DNA of 64,000 bases from Pseudoalteromonas luteoviolacea S2607 (GTDB taxonomy: Bacteria > Pseudomonadota > Gammaproteobacteria > Enterobacterales > Alteromonadaceae), in assembly GCF_001625575.1 (NCBI RefSeq), contig NZ_AUXV01000015.1:78836-142835 (forward strand), written 5' to 3'. The notes below the pieces were generated by a model. That model was not told the DNA's origin, searched no databases, and saw only the letters and a list, made by a program, of their open reading frames with translations. Within the stretch, counting starts at the first letter, position 1, and each line of letters opens with the position of its first letter. Made by a program: the position numbers and the translations under genes. Below are positions 54,270 through 62,849 of this stretch, piece after piece.

Positions 54270-56741
54270 ATGCAATTCTCTCGTTCACTAAATTCAAAAA
54301 GTGTCGTCGCAACTGCGGTTAAAGTTGCCTTGCTTGGTGGTGTTGTTGCAACAGCACATGCGGCTGATAAAGCACAAGCTGACATTGAGCGCATCAGCGT
54401 ATATAACAAACACAATGCACTGATTTTAGAATCAGGCACTGCAACTAAATCTAACATGGCGCTAATGCAAACACCTGCTGCTGTTGTTGTTGTAGACAAA
54501 GAGTTACTAGACTCACAAACAGCAAATACCTTACAGGACGCAATCCGCAACGTGAGTGGTTTTAGCCAAGCGGGTAACAACTACGGTATTGGTGACAACC
54601 TAGCGATCCGTGGCCTTGGCGTCAATTACACATATGATGGCATGTATGGTGGTGCCAGTTTAGGCAACAACTATAACCCTACTCGTTCAATGACTAACAT
54701 TGACAGTATGGAAGTACTAAAAGGTCCAGCTACAGGCCTTTATGGTATTGGTGCGGCTGGTGGTGTTGTCAATCTAATCGAGAAAAAACCGCAATTTGAA
54801 GAAGCTTACGAAGTAAGCACAAAAGTTGGTAGCTGGAATACATACGGCATAATGCTAGATGCTACAAACGCAATTACTGACGACTTAGCCTACCGAGTTA
54901 TCGTAAACCATGAACGTAGTGATGGTTATCGCGACCTGCAGCAAGACCGCGACGAAGTCTACGCAAGCGTTAAGTTTGTCGCTTCTAAAGATCATGAGCT
55001 TCTGTTCTCTTCAGCATTCATTGACGATGCCGTTCAAGTTGATTCAGTGGGCGACCCGGTACGAATCGTGAACTGGGACAGCATTGATGGTTCTCCAAGA
55101 GCACTGACTGGTAACGATGTCCCTAACGACTCTAAGTTCATAACCGATGAAGATGGCAATAAGAAATACCTTGGTATTCAACTTACTGATGCACAGCGTG
55201 AGCAGCTAGCAAAGTCTATCTCTGCGACCGACGGATTAAGACCTTACGACTTAGGAGATACAAGCTTAATCTCTCCACTTTCGACGCCAAACGAAGGTCA
55301 AGAGCTGCGCTTTAAAGTGCGCCATGATTGGCATCTTGGTGAAGATTCAACGCTTACTCAACAAGTCCTATGGCGTAAATATGAATCAGATTTGGTGCGC
55401 CAAACAGGTGCATATAATTATGTATACTGGGATCGCTCTGACAGGACCCATGGTTCAATCATCAATGCAAATCCACGTGGACCACTTGTAACAGAAGACG
55501 GTGAAGTTCATCCATTTGCAGCACGTCGCCAAGAGTACCGCAGAGCCGTTTCTGACGAAAAGACTTGGCAGTATTTTGCCGATCTTCAGTTAGGTTGGAG
55601 CTATGGCGATATCAGTGGCGAGCACTTAGTGAGTGCAAACTTTGAAAACCGTAGCATGGCATTTAAGCAATGGTCTGCTTATGACGGCGACGGCAACAAA
55701 TCAGGCAATGCCATTCCATACATTTTGGACATTCGCAACCCGAACTGGGGAACCGGCGAATTTATGGATTACGACCCAATTGTAAGAAGCAATTACAATA
55801 AATCATTACAAGCCTACGGCATTGGTGTTCAAGAAGTTCTGTACCTAACCGACGCACTTACCATGAGAGCTGGGTTTGCATACTCAGGTATCAAGCAAGA
55901 GTATCAACACTTAGGCACGGCTCGTACGCAAGAAGTTTTACCTGAGAATGACACCGATGATGCGGGAACTACATATACATTTGGTGTTAACTATCAAATC
56001 ATGCCTGAGCTTTCGGCATTCGTTAATGTAGGTAAAGGCCGAACTGCTTTTGGTATCCTTAATTCTGTTACGGATGGGGTAACAACGCCAAATCCACCGG
56101 ACTCAGAATCAGAAACTCTTGACCTAGGTATTCGTTTTACAGCCTTTGATGAGGACTTACTTGGTTCACTTGTTGTATTTGAAACAAAACGCACAAACTT
56201 AAGATATTCAAACCCTGAATATGACGACCAAAAAGGTCCTGAGTTTAATGCTGGTATTCCACAATACAAGTACGATAACAACGAAACAACTAAGGGCGTA
56301 GAGCTAGACTTGAACTTAGCGCTTGCAGATGCTTGGAAACTGAACGTTAATGCCACGTACCAAGATGCTGTTACAATCAAGAAGCAAGAAAGTGACCCAG
56401 CAAAACGAGAAGCCGCTAAAAAAGGTGTGCCTGAAAAGATGGGTGGCGCTTGGTTAAGCTATACGGTACCACAATTTACTTCTGGCGATTTCGAAATCAG
56501 CCTTGGCGTAAATTATGTTGGTGAGCGAACGGTAAACCACCCTTCATTTGGTCTACCGACGGCTAAAGTCGACAGCTATACTCGTTGGGATATGGCTGCT
56601 GCATACCACTTTGATGCGTACCATGTTCAGTTTAATATAGAAAACTTAACTGATGAAACTTATTACAGTAAGGCACTCTTCTTAGGTGGTTTACCAGGTG
56701 ATGAGCGTAATTACAAACTGACTTTCAATTATCAGTTCTAA
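54270..56741 (+). CDS. TonB-dependent siderophore receptor
   Basis: 823 aa from ATG 54270, six bases after GGAG (a TTG at 54249 and an ATG at 54258 are also in frame). Signal peptide about 1-32 (AVKVALLGGVVATAHA). A TonB box-like IERISVYNKH is followed by the plug: TPAAVVVVDKELLDSQTANT, LQDAIRNVSGFSQAGNNYGI, LAIRGLGVNYTYDGMYGGAS, IDSMEVLKGPATGLYGIGAA, GGVVNLIEKKP. The rest is a 22-strand barrel ending FNYQF, with terminal Phe. The plug and barrel match siderophore receptors of the FecA/FhuE-like class. The siderophore is not predictable. The Fur box upstream supports an iron role. Confidence 0.95.
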   Translation: MQFSRSLNSKSVVATAVKVALLGGVVATAHAADKAQADIERISVYNKHNALILESGTATKSNMALMQTPAAVVVVDKELLDSQTANTLQDAIRNVSGFSQAGNNYGIGDNLAIRGLGVNYTYDGMYGGASLGNNYNPTRSMTNIDSMEVLKGPATGLYGIGAAGGVVNLIEKKPQFEEAYEVSTKVGSWNTYGIMLDATNAITDDLAYRVIVNHERSDGYRDLQQDRDEVYASVKFVASKDHELLFSSAFIDDAVQVDSVGDPVRIVNWDSIDGSPRALTGNDVPNDSKFITDEDGNKKYLGIQLTDAQREQLAKSISATDGLRPYDLGDTSLISPLSTPNEGQELRFKVRHDWHLGEDSTLTQQVLWRKYESDLVRQTGAYNYVYWDRSDRTHGSIINANPRGPLVTEDGEVHPFAARRQEYRRAVSDEKTWQYFADLQLGWSYGDISGEHLVSANFENRSMAFKQWSAYDGDGNKSGNAIPYILDIRNPNWGTGEFMDYDPIVRSNYNKSLQAYGIGVQEVLYLTDALTMRAGFAYSGIKQEYQHLGTARTQEVLPENDTDDAGTTYTFGVNYQIMPELSAFVNVGKGRTAFGILNSVTDGVTTPNPPDSESETLDLGIRFTAFDEDLLGSLVVFETKRTNLRYSNPEYDDQKGPEFNAGIPQYKYDNNETTKGVELDLNLALADAWKLNVNATYQDAVTIKKQESDPAKREAAKKGVPEKMGGAWLSYTVPQFTSGDFEISLGVNYVGERTVNHPSFGLPTAKVDSYTRWDMAAAYHFDAYHVQFNIENLTDETYYSKALFLGGLPGDERNYKLTFNYQF

Positions 56742-56753
56742 AATACGTTATTT

Positions 56754-56774
56754 GAGGCGGCAAATTGCCGCCTC
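56754..56774 (+). terminator. Terminator of the TonB receptor gene
   Basis: GAGGCGGCA (56754-56762) pairs with TGCCGCCTC (56766-56774) around AAT, 12 bp after the stop; TTACTCTCTTT follows. Confidence 0.75.
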
Positions 56775-56993
56775 TTACTCTCTTTGCTTAGACCTTAATT
56801 TTCAACACTTTCATGGCTTTATTCCCCACAGAGCTTGGTTCATCTCACATTACAAAACATCTCAAGGTTATACCTTCTCTACAACACTAAGTTGGTTTAC
56901 TTATTGCTTTATTTTGCAGAGACACCACTTATGATTTACCCAGCTCAAATGCTTAGATTTTAACTTAGAGCGTGCCACGAAAAGGATGCCTTG

Positions 56994-57620
56994 ATGAACA
57001 TACTCATCTCAAAAAATAACAAACAGTTAGAACAAGTGCAGCAATCAACAACACAAAAAAGCATCGATGGACATGCGGCTTTTGCTAAAGTGCTACAAGA
57101 CGCTTTTGTTGCCAAGCCAGAACACACAAATCCTGATTATGTTATGCCAATTTCACTCAACACAGACTACGATGAAATATCTGAGCAAGCCAAAAACTAC
57201 TACAACCAAGCTTTAAAAACAGCTGGGGAATTGATCGATACAAGTGCTGACATTCGAGAACAGGAAATACAACTTTATAGAGAAGCCATGATTGAGATTA
57301 TGGATATGCCCATAGAAGTCGAGATTGAACCACATGAAGTAAATCAAGCTCTACTATTTGGCAGCCTAGGTATTGATTTTTTAGAATATAAAGAAGCAGG
57401 TGTTCGCATTGAGATGCTCAACCTAGCAGAAAAAGACGTTTTAAATTCTCAGATACTAGAAAACTCCGACAAAGAAAAGCTGAAACAGATGATTGATGAA
57501 CAGCGCAGTGCATTAGAGCTTCAACGAGAAGAAATGCTCGCAGGCACTTTTATTAAAGAAAAAACAGATCACCGAACCAATATAGAGCATCGATTTCATA
57601 GCCTCGATTTTAGCGCATGA
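56994..57620 (+). CDS. Hypothetical acidic helical protein
   Basis: 208 aa from ATG 56994, behind AAAGGA; a TTG three bases earlier is in frame. There is no signal or membrane segment. It is rich in Glu, Gln and Lys and mostly helical (YDEISEQAKNYYNQALKTAG, DIREQEIQLYREAMIEIMDM, DKEKLKQMIDEQRSALELQR). PIEVEIEPHEVNQALLFGSL marks a less charged centre. The form, with a disordered N-terminus followed by helices, resembles small cytoplasmic proteins of unknown role in Alteromonadales. It sits between the TonB receptor and the PepSY protein genes, which suggests but does not prove an iron link. Confidence 0.6.
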   Translation: MNILISKNNKQLEQVQQSTTQKSIDGHAAFAKVLQDAFVAKPEHTNPDYVMPISLNTDYDEISEQAKNYYNQALKTAGELIDTSADIREQEIQLYREAMIEIMDMPIEVEIEPHEVNQALLFGSLGIDFLEYKEAGVRIEMLNLAEKDVLNSQILENSDKEKLKQMIDEQRSALELQREEMLAGTFIKEKTDHRTNIEHRFHSLDFSA

Positions 57621-57681
57621 GGACTCTCAAAATGATTAAATAGTTAGCAAACTATTGTAAAACACCAAATTATATACCTCT

Positions 57682-57746
57682 GATATCAATTCTAGAATGC
57701 ACCATGATTACGGAATTGATATCCATTATCGTTTTTATTATCATGC
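57682..57746. promoter_or_regulatory. Inverted repeat and Fur-like half site upstream of the PepSY gene
   Basis: GATATCAATTC (57682-57692) and GAATTGATATC (57713-57723) are a perfect 11-bp inverted repeat over 20 nt. Right after it, CATTATCG and ATTATCAT (57724-57746) resemble half sites of a Fur box, but the full match is poor (12 of 19). The region lies 80-145 bp before the ATG at 57827. Confidence 0.45.
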
Positions 57747-57826
57747 AAGTAAATTCAACTATCTTAGCAATCAAGAATTATAGAATCTCAATCGCACCAT
57801 AATTCGAACACTAAGCGAACTCCACT

Positions 57827-58936
57827 ATGTCCAAGAAAAAACTCCATAAGCTGCATGGTTGGTTGGGCTTTATATGCCTATTACCTTTTATACTAATTAG
57901 CTTTACTGGCAGCCTATTAGTATTTAAAAAAGAGCTCGATATGTTGCTCATGCCAGATTTTACAAAGGTGATAGCCAGCAGTGAAAGGCTCTCCATAAAT
58001 ACTTTAATTGAAAGCATCAACACTCAGTTGCCAGAATATGAGCTAGGTAGCTGGGAGGTACTCAGTGAAACTCACAGCCCTTATACCGAAGCTGACCGAA
58101 TATACGTCATCAAAAAAGGCACGGATCATTGGTACAAAGCCCATTTAGACCCATTTACAGGTCTAATAATTAGCCCCCCAGTTGAACTCAATCACTATCT
58201 GACAGATTGGCTACTTGAGCTTCATTACACGTTACTCTTAAATAATATAAAAGGCTTAGACAAAGACTTAGGTACAGCTTTCACAAGTTTATTCGCACTT
58301 GTGCTCATCTTTCTTGGTATATCTGGACTGATTATCTACCGTAGGTTCTGGCGCCGAGTTTTTACTTTGCGATGGAATGCAAAATTGTTAGTTATATTTA
58401 GCGATGTACATAAAATGGCGGGGACACTCGCTTCCCCCATTTTGTTAGTGCTCGGCGTGACAGGCGGCTACTACAATATTGCAATATACGTTCACGAGTG
58501 GCAAGAGCACCAAGATGGTGATGAACACCATCATATTGTTGAGCGACTCTATAACGACTCAATAGACTTCGATAGGCTCTTTTCTCAAGCAGCAAATCAT
58601 ATACCTAATTTTAAAACAACTTATGTACTGATGCCCAGTGAGCCGCAACAACCAATCACATTGTATGGCAAAGTAGATGACAGTAACCCACTCATTAGTG
58701 ACTACGCCAGCACGGTCTCATATGATGCACAAAATGGAAGCTTCGTTTTTGCCTATGATATTCGCGATCAGGCCTTTGTTCCTGTAATGATAGACACATT
58801 TAGGAAGCTTCATTTTGGTAACTTTGGCGGATATTACTCAAAAGTTTTATGGGCATTCTTTGGATTTATGCCTGTCTTGCTCGCTTTGACAGGAGGATAC
58901 ATTTGGCTAAAAAGAAGGAAAAAACGCAGCAGATGA
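57827..58936 (+). CDS. PepSY-associated membrane protein
   Basis: 369 aa. Helices at about 12-34 (LGFICLLPFILISFTGSLLV), 150-172, 203-222 and 345-362, and a large periplasmic loop between the first two and another in the second half. HKLHGWLGF and VFKKELDMLLMP begin the family pattern; the loops read as PepSY-type domains (WYKAHLDPFTGLIIS, STVSYDAQNGSFVFAYD). HKMAGTLASPILLVLGVTGG carries a conserved His. Family members are often next to TonB receptors and act in the uptake or reduction of iron-siderophores at the inner membrane. It follows the TonB receptor region and a possible Fur-like site. Confidence 0.88.
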   Translation: MSKKKLHKLHGWLGFICLLPFILISFTGSLLVFKKELDMLLMPDFTKVIASSERLSINTLIESINTQLPEYELGSWEVLSETHSPYTEADRIYVIKKGTDHWYKAHLDPFTGLIISPPVELNHYLTDWLLELHYTLLLNNIKGLDKDLGTAFTSLFALVLIFLGISGLIIYRRFWRRVFTLRWNAKLLVIFSDVHKMAGTLASPILLVLGVTGGYYNIAIYVHEWQEHQDGDEHHHIVERLYNDSIDFDRLFSQAANHIPNFKTTYVLMPSEPQQPITLYGKVDDSNPLISDYASTVSYDAQNGSFVFAYDIRDQAFVPVMIDTFRKLHFGNFGGYYSKVLWAFFGFMPVLLALTGGYIWLKRRKKRSR

Positions 58937-58957
58937 GTAGCACCTAAATTTATTACG

Positions 58958-58986
58958 TTGCAGTCTAAGTCAAAGTTAGGCTGCAA
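58958..58986 (+). terminator. Hairpin after the PepSY gene
   Basis: TTGCAGTCTAA (58958-58968) pairs with TTAGGCTGCAA (58976-58986) with one G-T pair across a 7-nt loop. TAACCC follows, so the T run is missing. Confidence 0.5.
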
Positions 58987-59135
58987 TAACCCATCAATTT
59001 TCCCTAACATATTAATTTATTGCCTTTTAATTTCTATCGTTCAATTCGATTTACTATAAATAACAAACAAATAACAACGCGCACTAATTTGAAATCCTAA
59101 ACTTGAAAGAGAGAAGCCGATGATTAGAGGTACGT

Positions 59136-61334
59136 ATGCTGAAAAAGTTATTGGTCATTATAGTCTTGCTTCCTTTGCTCGCTTGGTTAGTTTGGATGCA
59201 AATTGAGGTACCCAATGAGGATAGGAAGTTCGCGGTTCAAAACAAAGCCACACCACAAGACAATTTTTTGCTAAGCATAGAGCCGCACATATCTTTAGTA
59301 GACAGGCCGGCCGAACACTTTAAATTTCCCATTGCGGTAGGCGAAATTGGACCAACGCAAAGCCTCTACTCAGGTCCTAATCAATATCCATTCTACTGTA
59401 TGACTAGGGACTCTTTGCTCGGTCAGCCTGAAGTTGATAACCAACTGGGTTTGGGTGTACCCGTGTATCGTGACGAAAAAATTATCGGTTACAGCAAAGA
59501 TTGCTCAATAAAAACGACTACAAGCTATTACACACTCGTAAAGCAAGATGACGGTTTCAAAGCAACTCACCTAGACAGCCCATTGGCAGCAAAGCAAACT
59601 CATTTACCATTATTTAGAGTGGAACAGGGTTCTATTAATCGTTTTATTTATACCATTGTAATGCCAGTTAGTACGCGGGAAGTGGGCGATAGATTGGCAC
59701 AATCTCAGTGGAACAAGCGACTCATTTATCAATTTAATGGAGGATCGGGAATAGGATTTCGCCAAGGCAGACAAAAAGCTGCCCGAGTCATGACACGCCA
59801 AGCCAATCAATTATTACAGGGCTATGCGGTAATAAGCTCAAGTGGTAACAAAACTAGTTATACCTACAACATGTTGTTGGCAGAAGATACCGCTAGGCGA
59901 GTCAAAAAACAGTTTGTTAGCCTTTATGGAAACCCCCTTTACACTGTAGGTGTGGGAGGCTCTGGCGGCGGGTTAGCACAATATTTGATAGCTCAAAATA
60001 GCACAGGGATTTTAGACGGTTTAATTCCTCTTTACAGTTATCCAGATATGATCACTCAGACTACCTACGCACTAGATTGCGATCTATTAAACAATTACTT
60101 TACTTTTAGGGCTGAAGATAAAAAAGCATGGCGTAACTGGGAAAGGCGCAGGCTCATCGAGGGTATGAATGCCATAAATGACTTTCCTCAAAAAGCAGGG
60201 TTTTTGCAACCATTAAACCAGTTAATGTCAGGCTTTGTTCCCAGCTTTCCCGAGGGGAATAGCGAGTGTATCAATGGCTATTTCGGCTTATCAGCTTTTA
60301 TTAACAATCCTAGACAGGGGTTTATCAGAGAGTTATTTACCGAACATGTCGTAGACTCAACCAACTGGAGCTATTGGCAAGACATGTCTCATGTCTTCGG
60401 CGTAGATGGCAACGGACACGGACTCAGCACATGGGATAATATCGGTGTCCAGTACGGATTAAATGCACTCAAAAACAAACAAATATCCATTGAAGAGTTC
60501 TTACATATCAATGCCAATATTGGGAGTTGGAAGCCTCAAGCGCAGATGCAACAAGAAAGTATTGCATTGCCTTTTGGTCATAAAATCCCAATCTGGCTGA
60601 CGCTATGGGGGAATCACAATATCACCACTCCTGAAAACCTTGTAGCACCTAGACATCTTGGCTCAATTCAGGCGATGAATAAAGCCTACCAATCAGGCCA
60701 AGTATTCATTGGCAGAGTCAACATCCCTATTATCGATGCAAGACATTACCTTGAAAATGAGCTGGACATGCACCATATGTCTGCGTCTTTTTATAGTCGA
60801 TTAAGAATTGAAAATGCCAATGGTCATAGTAACAACCACATTATATGGGTTGCACACAAAGATCATGATCCTACTCACCATGCATTTGAAATGATGGACC
60901 AGTGGCTACTGACATTAGGTTCTTCAGCAAGCCAAACCGTCGCCTCGTCCAAACCAGAAAACCTTAAAGACAGCTGCTTTAATGAAGACGGGTCAATACA
61001 TGCTTCAGGCAAGCAAGTTTTTGATGGTACTTGGAATAATCAATCAAATGGAGCGTGTCAAACACGATTTCCAATGTTCAGCACTAGCCGTATCGAAGCT
61101 GGAGGGAGTTGGGATGGCACAATGTTCAAATGTCCATTAATTCCAGTAGACCAAGCAATCGCCAAAGGCATATATGCACCTGTTAATCTAAACCAATATG
61201 TATCGGAATTGAAAGCCGTGTTCCCTGATGGAGTGTGTGATTATCAGGGAACCGATTTAGGTCTACCTAGGCACCCTATATTTTATGGGAACACAGCTGA
61301 GAGTGATGAAACATTCGTATTCCTGTCGGATTAA
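59136..61334 (+). CDS. DUF6351-family alpha/beta hydrolase
   Basis: 732 aa with an N-terminal hydrophobic anchor or signal (LLVIIVLLPLLAWLVWMQI). The family layout is clear: PFYCMTRDSLLGQPEVDNQL, YSKDCSIKT, RLIYQFNGGSGIGFRQG, GYAVISSSGNKTSYTYN, and the nucleophile elbow VGVGGSGGGLAQY (Ser of GSGGG). A later Asp/His pair (VAHKDHDPTHHA) could complete the triad. Eight Cys suggest disulfides in the periplasm. DUF6351 proteins are related to hydrolases of ester polymers (3-hydroxybutyrate oligomer hydrolase and tannase-like folds); the substrate here is unknown. It follows the PepSY gene by 199 bp, on the same strand. Confidence 0.82.
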   Translation: MLKKLLVIIVLLPLLAWLVWMQIEVPNEDRKFAVQNKATPQDNFLLSIEPHISLVDRPAEHFKFPIAVGEIGPTQSLYSGPNQYPFYCMTRDSLLGQPEVDNQLGLGVPVYRDEKIIGYSKDCSIKTTTSYYTLVKQDDGFKATHLDSPLAAKQTHLPLFRVEQGSINRFIYTIVMPVSTREVGDRLAQSQWNKRLIYQFNGGSGIGFRQGRQKAARVMTRQANQLLQGYAVISSSGNKTSYTYNMLLAEDTARRVKKQFVSLYGNPLYTVGVGGSGGGLAQYLIAQNSTGILDGLIPLYSYPDMITQTTYALDCDLLNNYFTFRAEDKKAWRNWERRRLIEGMNAINDFPQKAGFLQPLNQLMSGFVPSFPEGNSECINGYFGLSAFINNPRQGFIRELFTEHVVDSTNWSYWQDMSHVFGVDGNGHGLSTWDNIGVQYGLNALKNKQISIEEFLHINANIGSWKPQAQMQQESIALPFGHKIPIWLTLWGNHNITTPENLVAPRHLGSIQAMNKAYQSGQVFIGRVNIPIIDARHYLENELDMHHMSASFYSRLRIENANGHSNNHIIWVAHKDHDPTHHAFEMMDQWLLTLGSSASQTVASSKPENLKDSCFNEDGSIHASGKQVFDGTWNNQSNGACQTRFPMFSTSRIEAGGSWDGTMFKCPLIPVDQAIAKGIYAPVNLNQYVSELKAVFPDGVCDYQGTDLGLPRHPIFYGNTAESDETFVFLSD

Positions 61335-61416
61335 ATTAGTAAAAACAGCTGGTTAAAATACACTATGGGCAGTGTTAAATTGTTCCTTAAGAAGATACTT
61401 TAAGGAAGGATATGCT

Positions 61417-61749
61417 ATGCACGCACTTTTTAGCTACGGCACATTACAACAAACACAAGTACAAATAGACACATTTGGTAGAGAGCTTGAAGGATTTTCT
61501 GACAAACTTATCGGCTTTGAACTAGGGGAAGTCGAAATTACCGATGAGCAAGTTATTGCATCGAGTGGAAAAAGGTTCCATCCAATTCTGAAGCGTACTT
61601 CAAACACCGAAAGTACCGTATCGGGTACGGTATTTATGCTCACCGATGATGAGCTTAAACACGCTGATAATTATGAAGCGGATTGCTATCAGAGAATAAA
61701 AGCCCCTTTAGTCTCTGGCAAAACATGCTGGATATACGCTCAAAAGTAA
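61417..61749 (+). CDS. Gamma-glutamylcyclotransferase-like (AIG2-type) protein
   Basis: 110 aa from ATG 61417, which has AAGGAAGGA upstream; a longer frame begins at 61372. The N-terminal MHALFSYGTLQQTQVQ holds the SYGTL motif that binds gamma-glutamyl substrates in this fold. The expected acid appears in DNYEADCYQRIKAPL (Glu of YE), after VSGTVFMLTDDELKHAD. Family members make 5-oxoproline from gamma-glutamyl compounds or act on gamma-glutamylamines. It is a single gene. Confidence 0.88.
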   Translation: MHALFSYGTLQQTQVQIDTFGRELEGFSDKLIGFELGEVEITDEQVIASSGKRFHPILKRTSNTESTVSGTVFMLTDDELKHADNYEADCYQRIKAPLVSGKTCWIYAQK

Positions 61750-61982
61750 TTAGCTTTGCCAGACAGAGCCTCAAAATCCATTTTGTGTCCATATTGTTTC
61801 GATATTGTGTACGGGATTTTTACGGAGAACAGGGACGTTCTATTAATCTTTAAAACCCACATTTATGCCTTGATTTTACTATGTAAAAGTACTTGCGATT
61901 TTGTATAAAATTGTTAATTGATATTTCAGTTTCAATTGATTATTACTAAGATTAGGTACACATCAAAATCACGGGTACCAAT

Positions 61983-62747
61983 ATGAAACCTATAAAACTC
62001 TCAGCTTGTGCATTGGCAATTTCTGCTCTAATGGTTGGTTGCTCCACTTCAACGACAGAATCAGAAAATGTGAAAACGGAAGCTATTTGGGCTGATATTT
62101 ATGTCACATCACAAGGAGAAAGCAGCAGAGTAATCGCCGAACTGAATGTTAGCAGCCGCAATGGCAACAACATTCAGCTATCTGACAAAGATAAGCTTGA
62201 GGCAAGTGCAGCAGGCGTTACAAAAGAACTCAAACAAGATGATGATTTTTTTGATATAGATTATCGAGCTACTTTTAATACTGCACAGGAAAACACACAA
62301 TTCACCGTGCGTTTTGTACGAAGCGAAACGAATGAAACTTTAGAAACGAGCTTAAAATTGCCCGCTCCGCTGAAAATCATCACACCACAAAAAAATCAGT
62401 CCTTTTTTAGAAAAGAAACCGTGGAGATAAACTGGACTCCTGATGATGCGACAGACACAACGCTCGATTTAATGCTGACCATTAAATGCAAAAACAATGA
62501 AGGAAATGATACAAGTACCGGAACAACTGTAAGAAATATTGATGATGACGGAAGTTACAGCATCAATTTAGAAACGTTAGATGGTCTTGTCGACCCTCTG
62601 ATCAATTCAAAGAAAGCATGTGAAGGTGAAGTATTTATGGAGCGTATCAGATACGGGGTGTTGGATAGTAAGTTTGCAGACAGTAGTCGTGCACGAGCTA
62701 TTCAGGAACGCTACTCTGATAAGTTTGAAGTAAGATTAGAGCAGTAA
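61983..62747 (+). CDS. Lipoprotein of unknown function
   Basis: 254 aa with lipobox LMVGC (Cys20). The mature part has two beta-sandwich-like regions: about 35-130 (IWADIYVTSQGESSRVIAEL, ATFNTAQENTQFTVRFVRSE) and 130-254 (LKIITPQKNQSFFRKETVEI, NWTPDDATDTTLDLMLTIKC). The second starts like immunoglobulin-type domains (P-x-x-x-x-x-F...E-x-x-x-I-x-W). Two Cys (TIKCKN and KKACEG) may pair. No family is recognised. It probably sits in the outer membrane. Confidence 0.65.
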   Translation: MKPIKLSACALAISALMVGCSTSTTESENVKTEAIWADIYVTSQGESSRVIAELNVSSRNGNNIQLSDKDKLEASAAGVTKELKQDDDFFDIDYRATFNTAQENTQFTVRFVRSETNETLETSLKLPAPLKIITPQKNQSFFRKETVEINWTPDDATDTTLDLMLTIKCKNNEGNDTSTGTTVRNIDDDGSYSINLETLDGLVDPLINSKKACEGEVFMERIRYGVLDSKFADSSRARAIQERYSDKFEVRLEQ

Positions 62748-62810
62748 TTCACTTTGCAAAAATAAAATATTTAAAGCCCGCCGCGCTGCACTTGGGCTTA
62801 ACCATAAAAA

Positions 62811-62833
62811 AAGCCTATTCTATGAATAGGCTT
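62811..62833. terminator. Bidirectional terminator between convergent genes
   Basis: AAGCCTATTC (62811-62820) pairs perfectly with GAATAGGCTT (62824-62833) around TAT. A run of A precedes it and a run of T follows, so it works for the plus-strand lipoprotein gene and for the minus-strand surface protein gene. It lies 16 bp past the latter's stop. Confidence 0.85.
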
Positions 62834-62849
62834 TTTAAACTTACATCAA

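Noticed and set aside
54146..54580. 144-codon minus-strand frame across the receptor start
   Set aside because: It is antisense to the signal peptide and plug of the TonB receptor and covers the Fur box.
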